This document shows, in pieces, positions 20,194 through 30,056 of a DNA stretch of 64,000 nucleotides. Origin of the DNA: Collimonas fungivorans. GTDB taxonomy: Bacteria > Pseudomonadota > Gammaproteobacteria > Burkholderiales > Burkholderiaceae_D. Under the pieces are notes generated by a model that worked only from the letters and a program-made list of their open reading frames with translations, was not told where the DNA came from and searched no databases. The translations under genes were made by a program, and so were the position numbers. Numbering within the stretch: position 1 is the first letter of the stretch; every line of letters starts with the position of its first letter. The stretch spans positions 620,001 to 684,000 of the forward strand of contig NZ_CP013232.1 in the NCBI RefSeq assembly GCF_001584145.1, read 5' to 3'.

Positions 20194-20781
20194 ATGACTG
20201 CCGACATAACTTCCCACGTTTCCATCATTCGGCACATCCAAGCACGCGCCCCGAAGCGGTTCGTAAGAAAGGTTCTCGGGATTTCAAGCAAATCATACCG
20301 ATGCAATACGGCCATCAATCAGACGGTGTTAGTCAAAGGTACCGTCGATTGGGTCGACATCTATTTTCTCGGCAAGCCAGTGTGCGATGCCCACCATCGC
20401 CGCAGTTATGTCAAAGCGGACTTCGAGCGACTGCGACGCCTGCTCGAAGCACGCATGAACAAACGCGGACGCAAGGAATACATCGAGATCCTGCGGCCGC
20501 TGGAAACCTTCAGTATCGGGAAAGTCGAACATGCCATCGGTCAGACCCATCACCTGGGAGTGCTCAGCTTTGATACCATCAAACATCTGGTACTCTTAGG
20601 TGAGCCAGCGATAGATCAGTTCAGGCATAAAACAGTACGTAGCTGTCTGAATGGTTGTCTCTGCATCAAAAAAACCGCACCATGCGATGATCGAAGCTCG
20701 CAAATAAATTCATTGTTTGCGAGCGAACTTAGGGAGCCACGTTCAATTGCTGACAACCCCGCATCAATCTCGCAAACTTAG
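20194..20781 (+). mobile_element. IS21-family IstA transposase remnant
   Basis: The segment from about 20330 to 20610 resembles the C-terminal part of IstA: VDIYFLGKPVCDAHHRRSYV, then LRRLLEARMNKRGRKEYIEI, LRPLETFSIGKVEHAI and LGVLSFDTIKHLVL. Compared with family members as I recall them, a block between the two parts appears deleted. The N-terminal catalytic region is missing, as is the IstB ATPase. This is debris, not an active element. Confidence 0.7.
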
Positions 20782-21138
20782 TAACGGTTAAACGATCTCA
20801 CGCCTTTTGGCGCGATCGAAACTTTAATTCTGAGGTTTGACGTATGGTTGGCTGGCAGTACGCCTGCCGGGTTACGAATTGGTTTGATGCCGAAATACCG
20901 CGTATTTGTGAGATGATGTTTACGACTATGCTGCTTGGATTTGTAATGGCGTCCACTATTCCGCAGGCATCATCCGACGATTTGGTCATTTTTCGCATCG
21001 CAATTCTCTTCCAGAACCGTGCGATCACGCTTGAGGAAAAAAGTTTTCTCGATCAGGGAGGGCCGGCTAAAAGCCGCAATCAGTTGGGCTGACTTATGGT
21101 TTACAGATTAGCCTTAATGAGCGAAAGAGATAAAGCAC
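20782..21138. other. 357-bp gap with one doubtful ORF
   Basis: An 82-codon frame at 20844-21092 has no recognisable family, no clear ribosome site and odd composition; I do not call it a gene. Nothing else is seen. Confidence 0.4.
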
Positions 21139-21822
21139 CTATAGCTCCATGCGATAGCCAATGCCATAAATAGACTTGACCCAGTCTTCGTTACCACCAA
21201 CATCGACTAGTTTTCTACGCAGATTCCTGACATGACTATCGATAGTACGGTCGGTAACTATACGGCGGTCATCGTAGAGGCGATCGAGAAGCTGGTTACG
21301 TGAAAGTAGTCGTCCATCTGCATTGTGCAGCAGACTCAGAAGGCGGAATTCTACTGGGGTCAGAGCTAGCAAGCGGCCATTCACGCTCGCACGGCAAGCC
21401 AGTGGGTCAATTATCAGTATTTCGACGTTTTTCGGACTCGGTATATAACGATGGCGGCGCAATACCGCGGTTACGCGCGCCACGACTTCACGCGGGCTGA
21501 AAGGCTTGCAGATGTAATCGTCCGCGCCGATTTCCATCCCTAATAAGCGATCGATTTCTTCTACCCGTGCTGTGACGATGATGACAGGAACCTGGCCATC
21601 GTGCCGCAGTTCGCGGCAGATATCGATGCCGTCGCGGCCGGGTAGCATGAGATCCAATAGCACCAGATCCGGCAGTTCGGCATGGAATGCCGGCAATGCG
21701 GCCATGCCTTCAGCGACCCAATGGGAGGTATAGCCGGCCGCAATCAGGTATTCGCTCAAAATTGCTGCAAGCCTGGGTTCGTCCTCGACGATTAAAATAT
21801 GACCTTGATGCATGGTCTTCAT
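21139..21822 (-). CDS. baeR: BaeR-like OmpR-family response regulator
   Basis: DNA-binding response regulator of 227 residues. The receiver domain has the acidic pair in VEDEP and the phospho-acceptor Asp57 in LVLLDLMLPG, with Lys in CKPF. The C-terminal winged helix contains TPVEFRLLSLLHNADGRLLS, LLDRLYDDRRIVTDRTIDSH and VKSIYGIGYRMEL, which closely follows BaeR of the envelope-stress system. Its ATG overlaps the kinase stop by 4 bp (ATGA), so the two are translationally coupled. The RND efflux operon diverges from the kinase gene on the other side, and by analogy with BaeSR control of MdtABC it is the likely target. Confidence 0.9.
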   Translation of the reverse strand: MKTMHQGHILIVEDEPRLAAILSEYLIAAGYTSHWVAEGMAALPAFHAELPDLVLLDLMLPGRDGIDICRELRHDGQVPVIIVTARVEEIDRLLGMEIGADDYICKPFSPREVVARVTAVLRRHRYIPSPKNVEILIIDPLACRASVNGRLLALTPVEFRLLSLLHNADGRLLSRNQLLDRLYDDRRIVTDRTIDSHVRNLRRKLVDVGGNEDWVKSIYGIGYRMEL

Positions 21823-23204
21823 AATACCGCTAATGTCAGTTCGATGGAGATGCGCAACCCGCCCAAAGGCGAGGCCGTTGCGCTTATATGGCCATTGTGC
21901 GCCTCAGCGATGTTACGGCAGATTGCCAGTCCCAGTCCGCTGCCGCCGCTGGCGCGGTTGCGTGAGGCCTCTACCCGGTAAAACCGATCGAACAGATGAT
22001 TGAGCTTGTCTTCAGGGACTCCCGGGGCGCTGTCTTCAAAGATAATCATTACCAAGCCATCCGTGTGCGTGCAGCTGACGTTTATCTGGCCGCCGTTGTC
22101 CGTATAGCGCAGCGTATTTTCAAGCAGGTTGGCAAATAACTGCTGCAAGCGCCTTTCATCGCCGATGACGATCAATGCTTCCGGCGTAAGGTGAGTTTCC
22201 AGATGCAGATCCTTGGCATTGAACCTTCCTTGCATGCTGGCAAGCGCGGTTTTCAGTATCGTCGTCAGGTCAATCGGCAGGCGTCGATACGCCAGCGCCC
22301 CGATATCGGTGAGCGCTAGGTCATGCAAGTCATCGATCAGTTTTCCCAGTTGTCCGATCTCCCGATGCATCGCATCGAATGATTGTGTGTTCGGCAGCCG
22401 AATTCCATCTTGAATAGCCTCCAGTTCCGCACGTATTACGGCCAACGGCGTGCGCAATTCATGAGAGATGTCGGCCATGAATGTCCGTCTTGCGCGCTCG
22501 TTGTGTTCCAGTGCGTGAGCCATCCGATTGAAATCCTGAGCCAAGGCTCCGAGTTCATCGAGCGAACCTACTTCGATGCGCGAAGCATAATCGCCGGCAG
22601 CTAGACGATGGGTGGCGCGGACCAGGCCGCGTACACGGTCAAGCAACGCCCGCGTGAGAAAAAACGTCAATATTGCGATCACGGCGAGGGAGGTAAATCC
22701 GATAACTATCCAGACCTTGCGCTGTTTTTCCAGGAAACGTTCGTCGTTAGTGGACATCATCTCTTGAAACGGTGCCATCGCGATCCAGCCTACGGTTTGG
22801 CCATCTACGATCACCGGGCGACGGATCGAATTGGCGTCCACCCTAAGATTGCCTGCGATTCTCTGCAAGTGAGTATCCAGGAGGCCTGTCCGCATTAATG
22901 CGCCGGTCTGATCCGCTATAGATAAATTACGGTTGATCTCGTCAAAGTCCCCTTGTGGTCGTATCAAGTCAAGCCACGCCATGCTATCGGTATGGAAAAA
23001 CTCCCAACTACCGTGCTCTTTATAAGCTACGGTAAGGCGCGGCAGTATCTTTTCCATGCTGTGGCTACCTTGTCCATTCAAATAATCGAGGAAGTCGCGC
23101 TGGAAGCTGATGCGGACGGTCACCGTCTGCACTAGCAATACAGCGGTACAGGCGGTCAGCACGGACAAAAATAGTTTGACGGTAATGCTTATTCTGATTT
23201 TCAT
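21819..23204 (-). CDS. baeS: BaeS-like sensor histidine kinase
   Basis: Inner-membrane histidine kinase of about 461 residues from ATG 23204; a TTG at 23222 would add six residues. Order: N-terminal membrane segment (ITVKLFLSVLTACTAVLLVQ), a periplasmic sensing region of about 130 residues, a second membrane segment (VWIVIGFTSLAVIAILTFF), HAMP, the HisKA phospho-histidine in DISHELRTPLAV (about residue 248) and a HATPase_c domain (NLLENTLRYTDNGG, SGGSGLGLAICRNI). It would sense envelope stress or toxic compounds and phosphorylate the co-transcribed regulator. The gene is divergent from the efflux operon, with the microsatellite between them. Confidence 0.9.
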   Translation of the reverse strand: MKIRISITVKLFLSVLTACTAVLLVQTVTVRISFQRDFLDYLNGQGSHSMEKILPRLTVAYKEHGSWEFFHTDSMAWLDLIRPQGDFDEINRNLSIADQTGALMRTGLLDTHLQRIAGNLRVDANSIRRPVIVDGQTVGWIAMAPFQEMMSTNDERFLEKQRKVWIVIGFTSLAVIAILTFFLTRALLDRVRGLVRATHRLAAGDYASRIEVGSLDELGALAQDFNRMAHALEHNERARRTFMADISHELRTPLAVIRAELEAIQDGIRLPNTQSFDAMHREIGQLGKLIDDLHDLALTDIGALAYRRLPIDLTTILKTALASMQGRFNAKDLHLETHLTPEALIVIGDERRLQQLFANLLENTLRYTDNGGQINVSCTHTDGLVMIIFEDSAPGVPEDKLNHLFDRFYRVEASRNRASGGSGLGLAICRNIAEAHNGHISATASPLGGLRISIELTLAVL

Positions 23205-23383
23205 ATGATGAGAGATCGGCAAGAATCAAAGGAAACTATACACCGCGATAATCGCCCCGGTTGCCGCAAGCATCAAGAAAACAGAGGAATGTGCGCAATC
23301 TTCATATTTCCTGCACATTGCTCCGGCAACATGGAAACATCTGAAAAGCTAGGTGCTTCAACATGTTCCCAATCACCATCATT

Positions 23384-23461
23384 TCGCAGTCGCAGTCGCA
23401 GTCGCAGTCGCAGTCGCAGTCGCAGTCGCAGTCGCAGTCGCAGTCGCTGTCGCTGTCGCTG
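23384..23461. repeat. Hexanucleotide microsatellite, (TCGCAG)10 then (TCGCTG)3
   Basis: Thirteen near-perfect 6-bp units in a row. They lie between the divergent baeS-like gene and the first efflux gene. Translated from the upstream ATG at 23363 they encode a Ser-Gln run then Ser-Leu. Because units are 6 bp, length changes keep frame but alter spacing, so a promoter or leader effect is more likely than on/off frameshifting. Confidence 0.97.
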
Positions 23462-23548
23462 TCGTGGCCGGCCCCACTCGAGTCTGTTGTTGTAAAAACA
23501 TTCCTCGAAGAGGGGGCAGATTTTTTACCATTCGCTTCGAAGCTTGTA

Positions 23549-24985
23549 TTGCGCGGCTGTTTTTCGCGATTTTCTTTGTGCATCGCCGCTCTGGTCCTGG
23601 CAGGTTGCGCACTACAACAACCTTATCAGGTGCCGCAGATGCCTGTGGCGACAGCCTGGCAGGCCGAGACGCCGCACGGCGGCAGTACACAAGCCCTGGT
23701 GGATTGGTGGTCTGGTTTTGATGACCCGGCACTGGCAGAGCTGATCAAGATGGCCGAAGTCGATAGTCCCACACTGGCCAAGGCGGTGGCGCAAATTGAC
23801 AGCGCACGTGCGACCCTCGTTACTAACGGTGCGTCAGCGTGGCCTACCATGACTGGTAGCGGATCAGTCACGCGTAGCAACCAGACCAGCAGCGCAAGCA
23901 TATCCGGCTCCAGTGCCGCCACTGCTCGCAGCGGCGACCTCGACGCCTCATGGGAAATTGATTTGTTTGGCAAGGCCCGTTCGAGCCGTGAATCTGCCCG
24001 GGCCCAACTGCAAGCCCGCTTTGACGACTGGCACGACGCGCGTGTTTCGCTGGCGGCGGAAGTGGCTGATGACTATGTGCAATATCGTGCCTGCCGATTG
24101 CTTCTGATCGCTTATCGAGATGCAGCGTACTCGCAGGAGCAGACAGTGCGTTCGACCCGTGCAGCAGTGATGGCCGGATTGTCGGCTGTCTCCGATGGTT
24201 ATCTGGCCGAAGCCAGCGTTGCGAGCGCGGCGACCACGGTCGCGCAGCAGAATGTAACTTGTGAAGAGCTGGTGAAGTCGCTGGTGGCTGTGACAGGCGC
24301 CGACGAAGCCGTATTGCGTCGCATGATTGATCGGCCGACGGCTCCGGCCCTTCCCGAACCAAGTGGCTTTAGCATCCACAGCGTACCGGCGGACCTAGTG
24401 CGTCAGCGGCCTGACCTGGCATCGGCTGAGCGTACGCTTGCAGCGAACTACGCCGCTATCGGAGAAGCGCGTGCAGACCGCTTCCCCAGCCTCACGTTGT
24501 CCGGATCGATTTCGATTTCAGCATCCAATCTCGCTTCATCTGTCACCGGCTGGTCGTTCGGCCCCAGCCTCTCGATTCCGATCTTCGACGCAGGCAAGAA
24601 GAAGGCTGCAGTGGATTCGGCCATGGCCACGTATGCCCAGCAACTCGCCAGTTATCGAAGTTCGGTCCGGACTGCTATCAAGGATGTCGAACAAGCGCTG
24701 GTCGACCTCAACGGAGCAGCCCTGCAAAGAGAAAGCGCCAGTCGTTCCGCCGACCTCTATCGACGTTACACCACGGCCATCGAAGCCAACTGGCGCGTCG
24801 GCCTCGAGACTTTGCTGACGCTGGAAGAAGCGCGCCGTTCGGCAATCTCGGCAGAAACCACGCTGATCGGCCTGCAACGTGATCGTGTGCGCTACTGGAT
24901 ATCGCTATACAAAGCCTTGGGCGGCGGCTGGCAGGCCAATGACGATACCACAGCGCCGCTCGTAGGCGCGATCCCATCTTTGTAA
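23549..24985 (+). CDS. RND efflux outer-membrane factor lipoprotein (NodT/OprM family)
   Basis: Outer-membrane channel of a tripartite efflux pump, about 478 residues from a TTG at 23549. This start is preferred because it gives a short signal peptide ending in the lipobox LVLAGC; the longest frame from ATG 23363 would place a 62-residue Ser-Gln-rich extension before the signal peptide, which is hard to reconcile with export. The ribosome site (GAAG) is weak, so the start remains open. Family features are two OEP repeats: PALAELIKMAEVDSPTLAKA and DASWEIDLFGKARSS in the first, then VPADLVRQRPDLASAERTLA and RADRFPSLTLSGSIS in the second. First gene of the pump operon, 11 bp before the adaptor gene. 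Confidence 0.9.
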   Translation: MRGCFSRFSLCIAALVLAGCALQQPYQVPQMPVATAWQAETPHGGSTQALVDWWSGFDDPALAELIKMAEVDSPTLAKAVAQIDSARATLVTNGASAWPTMTGSGSVTRSNQTSSASISGSSAATARSGDLDASWEIDLFGKARSSRESARAQLQARFDDWHDARVSLAAEVADDYVQYRACRLLLIAYRDAAYSQEQTVRSTRAAVMAGLSAVSDGYLAEASVASAATTVAQQNVTCEELVKSLVAVTGADEAVLRRMIDRPTAPALPEPSGFSIHSVPADLVRQRPDLASAERTLAANYAAIGEARADRFPSLTLSGSISISASNLASSVTGWSFGPSLSIPIFDAGKKKAAVDSAMATYAQQLASYRSSVRTAIKDVEQALVDLNGAALQRESASRSADLYRRYTTAIEANWRVGLETLLTLEEARRSAISAETTLIGLQRDRVRYWISLYKALGGGWQANDDTTAPLVGAIPSL

Positions 24986-24996
24986 GGAGCTACGCA

Positions 24997-26124
24997 GTGA
25001 ATATATTCAGCCACAAGAAATCTATACTGATTACCATGGGCACCGGCTTTGTCTTCCTCTTCTTTTGGTGGATACAGCACCCGGGAGCTAGGGTAGAGAG
25101 CGTATCCACCGCAGCGCCGGCGGCGCTGACAGTGAGTGTGATAGAACCCCAGCGTCAAGAATGGCCGGACATGGTGCAGGCCGATGGTAGCCTTGCTGCT
25201 TGGCAGGAGGCTGTGATCGGCGCAGAGACCGGCAGTTTGCGCATTACTGAGCTGTTTGCCGATGTCGGTAGTGTGGTAAAGCGTGGCCAGTTGTTGGCGC
25301 GGTTAGCGGACAACAGCGCCGCCGCTGATGTCCGCAAGCAGGAAGGTGCCGTGATCCAGGCGCGCGCCTCCCTTGAAAAATCACAAGCTGACTTGAAGCG
25401 CTCGCAGATGGCGGCCGATAGCGGGGCGTTATCGAGCCAGAAGATGGACGAATACCGAATTACCGAATCCATCGATCGCGCTGCGCTGGATTCGGCTGAA
25501 GCCGATCTGCAAAGCAAGCGCATTACGTTAGCGAACACGCGTGTCGTGGCGGTCGACGATGGCGTCATTTCGTCGCGTTCGGCACTGCTGGGTAACGTGG
25601 TGAGTACGGGTACGGAACTGTTCCGCATGGTGCGACAGGGACGGATCGAATGGCAAGCTGAACTCGATGCGCAGCAACTTGCACGGGTGCAGGTGGGACA
25701 GCCGGCACATGTGCGATTACCGGCTGGAAAAATTGTCAATGGCACGGTGCGCTTGGTGGCGCCAACCTTGTCCACCAGTACTGGCCGTGCGATTGTGTAC
25801 GTGAGCCTGGCCGCAGGCAGTGTTTCCCAGTCCGGGATGTTCGCCAGCGGCAGCATCGAATTGGCGCAAACATCAGCGCTGACGCTGCCGGAATCGGCGC
25901 TGGTACAGCGCGACGGCCGTAACGACGTCTACGTCCTCAGCGCCGATGGAGCCAGAGTAGCGCGCCGGACAGTGGTAACAGGGCGTCGCATGAACGGCCG
26001 GGTCGAGGTGGTCTCGGGGATTGACGTCAAGGCCCGTGTGGTTGCGAGCGGCGGCGCTTTTCTTTCTGACGGCGTATCGGTCAAGGTGGTCGAAGCAGCT
26101 GCGACGAAATGGGAATCCACATGA
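24997..26124 (+). CDS. RND efflux periplasmic adaptor (membrane fusion protein)
   Basis: HlyD/AcrA-type adaptor of 375 residues that links the inner-membrane pump to the outer-membrane channel. The GTG start at 24997 has a perfect AAGGAG site. A single N-terminal membrane anchor (SILITMGTGFVFLFFWWI) has no lipobox. Next come a biotinyl-lipoyl region (ITELFADVGSVVKRGQLLARL), an alpha-helical hairpin (ASLEKSQADLKRSQ) and the second lipoyl half (VDDGVISSRSALLGNVVSTG), then beta-barrel and membrane-proximal parts. The stop overlaps the next gene's ATG in ATGA, giving tight coupling. Confidence 0.93.
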   Translation: MNIFSHKKSILITMGTGFVFLFFWWIQHPGARVESVSTAAPAALTVSVIEPQRQEWPDMVQADGSLAAWQEAVIGAETGSLRITELFADVGSVVKRGQLLARLADNSAAADVRKQEGAVIQARASLEKSQADLKRSQMAADSGALSSQKMDEYRITESIDRAALDSAEADLQSKRITLANTRVVAVDDGVISSRSALLGNVVSTGTELFRMVRQGRIEWQAELDAQQLARVQVGQPAHVRLPAGKIVNGTVRLVAPTLSTSTGRAIVYVSLAAGSVSQSGMFASGSIELAQTSALTLPESALVQRDGRNDVYVLSADGARVARRTVVTGRRMNGRVEVVSGIDVKARVVASGGAFLSDGVSVKVVEAAATKWEST

Positions 26125-29100
26125 TGAACGTTTCGTCATGGTCGATTCGTAACCCGGTGCCGGCCATTTTGTGTTTCGTGCTGCTGACGGTGTTCGGTCT
26201 GATCGGCTTCCATAAGCTACAGATCCAGGATTTTCCTGACATGGACCTGCCTACAATCACGATTTCCGCGGCGCTTGAAGGTGCCGCGCCTTCGCAGCTT
26301 GAGAATGAAGTAGCGCGCAAGATCGAAGATAAATTGACTTCGCTGACCTTGCTTGATCATGTCATGACAACCATTACCGATGGTTCTGTCAGTATCAGCG
26401 TCAGCTTTAAACTTGAAAAAAATTCACAGGCTGCGCTCAGCGAAGTGCGAAATGCGGTTGACAGTGCACGTCCCGACCTGCCATCAGAGATGGCAGACCC
26501 AACGGTTTCCAAGAGCGAGGCAGCAGACTCCGCGCTGCTGACTTACACCGCGACCTCTATAGTACTCGACGAGCAGGATCTGTCATGGTTCGTCGACAAC
26601 GATTTGAGCAAGGCGCTGCTCGCGGTCAAAGGCGTGGCTTCGGTAGCACGTGTCGGCGGTATCGATCGGGAGGTTCGTATCGACCTCGATCCGGCATTGA
26701 TGGCCGGCATGGGACTGACTACCGAAACGGTGTCTACGCAGCTAAAGGCCATGCAGCGCGACCGTTCTGGTGGACAAGGAAATATAGGAGGCCAGCGCCA
26801 GTCGGCACGCACGCTTGCAGGTGTGGGGTCAGTACAAGAACTGGCGGCGCTTAGCATCACTACAGGCGACGGCCGTCGGGTGCGGCTGGATCGAATTGCC
26901 CGTGTCAGCGACGGCGCAGCTGAGCGTACTTCCTATGCGTATCGCGACGGCAAGCCAGTGATCGGCGTGCAGATCACCCGTTCCAAGGGCAATTCTGACG
27001 TCACCGTATTGAGCGATCTGCGCACGGCAATCGCAAAATTCTCCGCGGCGCATCCAGAAGTCACGCTCGCTGAAGCCAGCAATACAGTTTCATCCATCGA
27101 GGATAACTACCATGGTTCGATGGCAATTCTGATCGAAGGCGCATTGCTGGCCATCGTCGTGGTGTGGTGGTTCTTGCGTGATTGGTGCGCCACACTAGTG
27201 GCAGCGGCGGCGCTGCCACTGTCCATCATTCCGACCTTCGGCTTTATCTATTTAGCAGGCTACTCGCTCAATACGGTTACTCTGCTATCGCTGTCACTTG
27301 TGGTTGGCGTCCTGGTCGATGACGCCATAGTCGAAATCGAAAACATTGCGCGCCATATGCGCATGGGAAAGACTCCATACCAGGCCGCAATGGAAGCCGC
27401 CGACGAGATCGGTCTGGCGGTGATCGCCACGACTTTCACGCTGGTAGCGGTATTCCTACCGACGGCATTCATGTCGGGTATTCCAGGGCTGATTTTCCGC
27501 CAGTTCGGCATTACCACATCGGTAGCTGTGCTCATGTCGCTGCTGGTGGCGCGCCTGTTGACGCCTATGATGGCGGCTTATCTGCTGAAATCCACCGTCG
27601 ACGAAGAGCATGATAGCAAGCTGATGACGCACTACCTTGGCTGGGTGCGCGGCAGCTTGAGCCACCGCGGCCGCATCGCGCTGGCTACCGGCGCGTTCCT
27701 GGTATTGTCGGCATTGATGATTCTGTCGCTGAAGACTGCGTTCTTTCCAGCCCAGGACAAGGCGCAGACGCAAATTACGATCGAGCTGGCACCAGGTAGC
27801 ACCATCAAGGAAGCTCGTGAGCTGGGTTTGCGGGCAGAGCAACTCCTGCGAACCTTGCCCACCGTGAAGAATGTGTTTGCCGCGGTTGGCAGCGGCAGTA
27901 GCGATAACAGCAACGATATACGCAAGGCGATGTTGATTGTTGATCTTGTGCCACGCGGAGAGCGAGATAAAAAGCAGTTCGACGTGGAAGACGAGATGCG
28001 CCGTCTGCTGCGTGAGTTGCCTGGTGTCCGTGTTGCTGTCGGCGACGGCAACAGTGGAGGGAAACTCCAGATCACGCTGGCTGGAAGTAACTCGGACGCA
28101 CTGGAAGTAACAGCCATGGCGCTGGAAGGTCAGTTGCGCACGTTACATGGGCTAGGTAATGTCAGTTCCAGCGCAGCGCTGCGACAACCCGAAGTACAGT
28201 TCAAACCTGATGTTGCGCATGCTGCGGCGTTAGGCATCACAGCAGACGCGGTAGCCGACGCAATACGCATCGGCACCTATGGCGATTACGCCAGTTCGCT
28301 GCCCAAACTCAACTTGCCAGAACGCCAGATCGCCTTGCGTGCGCGCATCGACCCGTCTCAGCGCGCGAGCTTGGACGAAATCGGGCTGTTGCGCGTTGCT
28401 GGCAGCAATGGCAAGGTCACCGTCGCTGCAGTCGGCGAACTGGCGATGGGCAGCGGCCCGGCGCAGATCGACCGCATCGATCGCGAGCGCAATATCACAT
28501 TGTCGGTTGAATTGAATGGCCGTGCACTGGGCGACGTCGATAATGAGGCGAAACAATTACCTGCCCTGAAACACCTTCCTTCGGGCGTACATCAAGTCGA
28601 ACGGGGGGAGCTGCAAAACATGAGTGAGCTGTTCCAAAGCTTTGGTCTGGCGATGGCGATCGGCATCTTTTGCGTCTATGCGGTGTTGGTGCTGCTGTTT
28701 CATGATTTCCTGCAACCGGTCACGATCCTGTGCGCATTGCCATTGTCCCTAGGTGGCGCGTTATTTGCGTTGCTGGCCGCACGGATGAATTTCTCCATGC
28801 CTGCGGTAATCGGCTTGTTGATGTTGATGGGTATCGTCACCAAGAATTCGATCTTGCTGGTGGAGTACGCGGTCATGGCGCGACGCAAACATGGTTTGAG
28901 CCGAATGGGAGCTCTGATTGACGCCTGTCACAAACGGGCCCGTCCGATCCTGATGACTACCATTGCGATGGGCGCGGGCATGCTGCCCAATGCACTTGGC
29001 TTAGGCGCAGAACCTAGTTTCCGTCAGCCCATGGCGATCGTTGTGATCGGCGGTCTGCTGATTTCTACCTTGCTCAGCCTGCTGGTGATTCCCGTGGTGT

Positions 29101-29183
29101 TCACCTACGTAGATGACTTCGAGCAATGGCTGCGACGCCGCTTTCAGAAAGCGTCGAAAAAAACTATCGAAGCTGCTGCATAA
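26121..29183 (+). CDS. RND multidrug efflux permease (HAE1/AcrB family)
   Basis: Inner-membrane proton-driven drug exporter of about 1020 residues. ATG 26121 is chosen because it overlaps the adaptor stop (ATGA); the frame also opens at 26109. Visible are the N-terminal FSIRNP-like segment (WSIRNPVPAILCFVLLTVFG), two large periplasmic loops, and twelve membrane segments in two sets. TM4 contains the proton-relay acids in GVLVDDAIVEIENIARHM, and the second half has LMLMGIVTKNSILLVEYA. Length is normal. With the lipoprotein channel and adaptor it forms a complete pump, probably controlled by the divergent BaeSR-like pair. Substrate range cannot be read from the sequence. Confidence 0.95.
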   Translation: MMNVSSWSIRNPVPAILCFVLLTVFGLIGFHKLQIQDFPDMDLPTITISAALEGAAPSQLENEVARKIEDKLTSLTLLDHVMTTITDGSVSISVSFKLEKNSQAALSEVRNAVDSARPDLPSEMADPTVSKSEAADSALLTYTATSIVLDEQDLSWFVDNDLSKALLAVKGVASVARVGGIDREVRIDLDPALMAGMGLTTETVSTQLKAMQRDRSGGQGNIGGQRQSARTLAGVGSVQELAALSITTGDGRRVRLDRIARVSDGAAERTSYAYRDGKPVIGVQITRSKGNSDVTVLSDLRTAIAKFSAAHPEVTLAEASNTVSSIEDNYHGSMAILIEGALLAIVVVWWFLRDWCATLVAAAALPLSIIPTFGFIYLAGYSLNTVTLLSLSLVVGVLVDDAIVEIENIARHMRMGKTPYQAAMEAADEIGLAVIATTFTLVAVFLPTAFMSGIPGLIFRQFGITTSVAVLMSLLVARLLTPMMAAYLLKSTVDEEHDSKLMTHYLGWVRGSLSHRGRIALATGAFLVLSALMILSLKTAFFPAQDKAQTQITIELAPGSTIKEARELGLRAEQLLRTLPTVKNVFAAVGSGSSDNSNDIRKAMLIVDLVPRGERDKKQFDVEDEMRRLLRELPGVRVAVGDGNSGGKLQITLAGSNSDALEVTAMALEGQLRTLHGLGNVSSSAALRQPEVQFKPDVAHAAALGITADAVADAIRIGTYGDYASSLPKLNLPERQIALRARIDPSQRASLDEIGLLRVAGSNGKVTVAAVGELAMGSGPAQIDRIDRERNITLSVELNGRALGDVDNEAKQLPALKHLPSGVHQVERGELQNMSELFQSFGLAMAIGIFCVYAVLVLLFHDFLQPVTILCALPLSLGGALFALLAARMNFSMPAVIGLLMLMGIVTKNSILLVEYAVMARRKHGLSRMGALIDACHKRARPILMTTIAMGAGMLPNALGLGAEPSFRQPMAIVVIGGLLISTLLSLLVIPVVFTYVDDFEQWLRRRFQKASKKTIEAAA

Positions 29184-29576
29184 AAAAAGCGAGAACAATG
29201 ACTCTGCACCCGCAATTTATTTTCATATATTTTCAAGTAGGAAACCGCAAATTTAAAAAAACGCCTGAGTGACTTGACTGGTTCCGCCTTATTTTTGTTG
29301 ACTGTTTTCAGGCCACGTGCAGACTCGGACACAACAAACGCCTACGCGATCTGTGCCGTCGTGCGCGCGTAAGGAACGGGCATCTTTGGATCGCGATCAT
29401 TCTTCAAGCAGCTTGAAAATGGTCGTCGGTACTTCTGAGCCAGCTTTAAAGAATCCTAGAGCGCTACGGCAGACAATGAAAGACAAGAGGGATTGGCCAG
29501 CATAAATGCATATGAACGCTACGACGACTACGGCCAAAAAACCGGCGCTGAAACTGACGCTCCGTTAAGGCCTGGT
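29184..29576. other. 390-bp gap downstream of the efflux operon
   Basis: No gene, strong hairpin terminator or repeat was recognised. The first 100 bp are AT-rich. Confidence 0.4.
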
Positions 29577-30056
29577 TTAATCGATCAGACCATCGTCATC
29601 GTAAAACGGATGGGGCCCATCGAACTCTCCGACATAGGCGGTATGGCTGATCAGGCCGGTCTCCGCATCCCACAGGTGCAACTGGAATGCCGGTGGTTTC
29701 ATGACGAACTGCGAGGCGGCCTGCGGACTGAGATCCAGCGCCACCTGGTGCGCGACGCCGGGACAGGTGGAGGCGATCGTACCGCCGAAGCGCACCTGGA
29801 TGCTTCGGTGCAAATGGCCGCAAAGAATGCGCTCAACCTGCGGGTGGCGACGCACCACGTCAGCCAATGCCTGCGGCTGCGCCAGACCTATCTGATCCAT
29901 ATGGCCGATGCCGGTCATGTCCTTGATGGCCTTGATCTGCGTTGCCCAGTCAGCCCATTCGGGCGGACAGTTGTAGCAGATTGCGTTTTGCGCAAGGGCA
30001 TGAGGCGATCCGGCGGTCTTCAATGGCAATGTCGTTGTATCGATGGACGCCAGCAA
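29577..30056 (-). pseudogene. C-terminal fragment of a CpdA-like metallophosphoesterase
   Basis: The frame contains ADVVRRHPQVERILCGHLHR, with the GHxH metal-binding motif of calcineurin-like phosphodiesterases, followed by RFGGTIASTCPGVAHQVALD and a C-terminal region ending in GPHPFYDD. This matches the second half of CpdA/Icc-type 3',5'-cyclic-nucleotide phosphodiesterases. The first metal-binding motifs (DxH, GDxxD, GNHD) are missing, and the N-terminal 25 codons of the frame do not look family-like. It is a truncated remnant whose broken end abuts the autotransporter fragment on the opposite strand. Confidence 0.75.

Noticed and set aside
20844..21092. 82-codon frame as a gene
   Set aside because: No family, no ribosome site, lies in mobile-element debris.
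23302..23583. Minus-strand frame encoding an Asp-Cys repeat
   Set aside because: Arises only from translating the hexanucleotide repeat in another frame.
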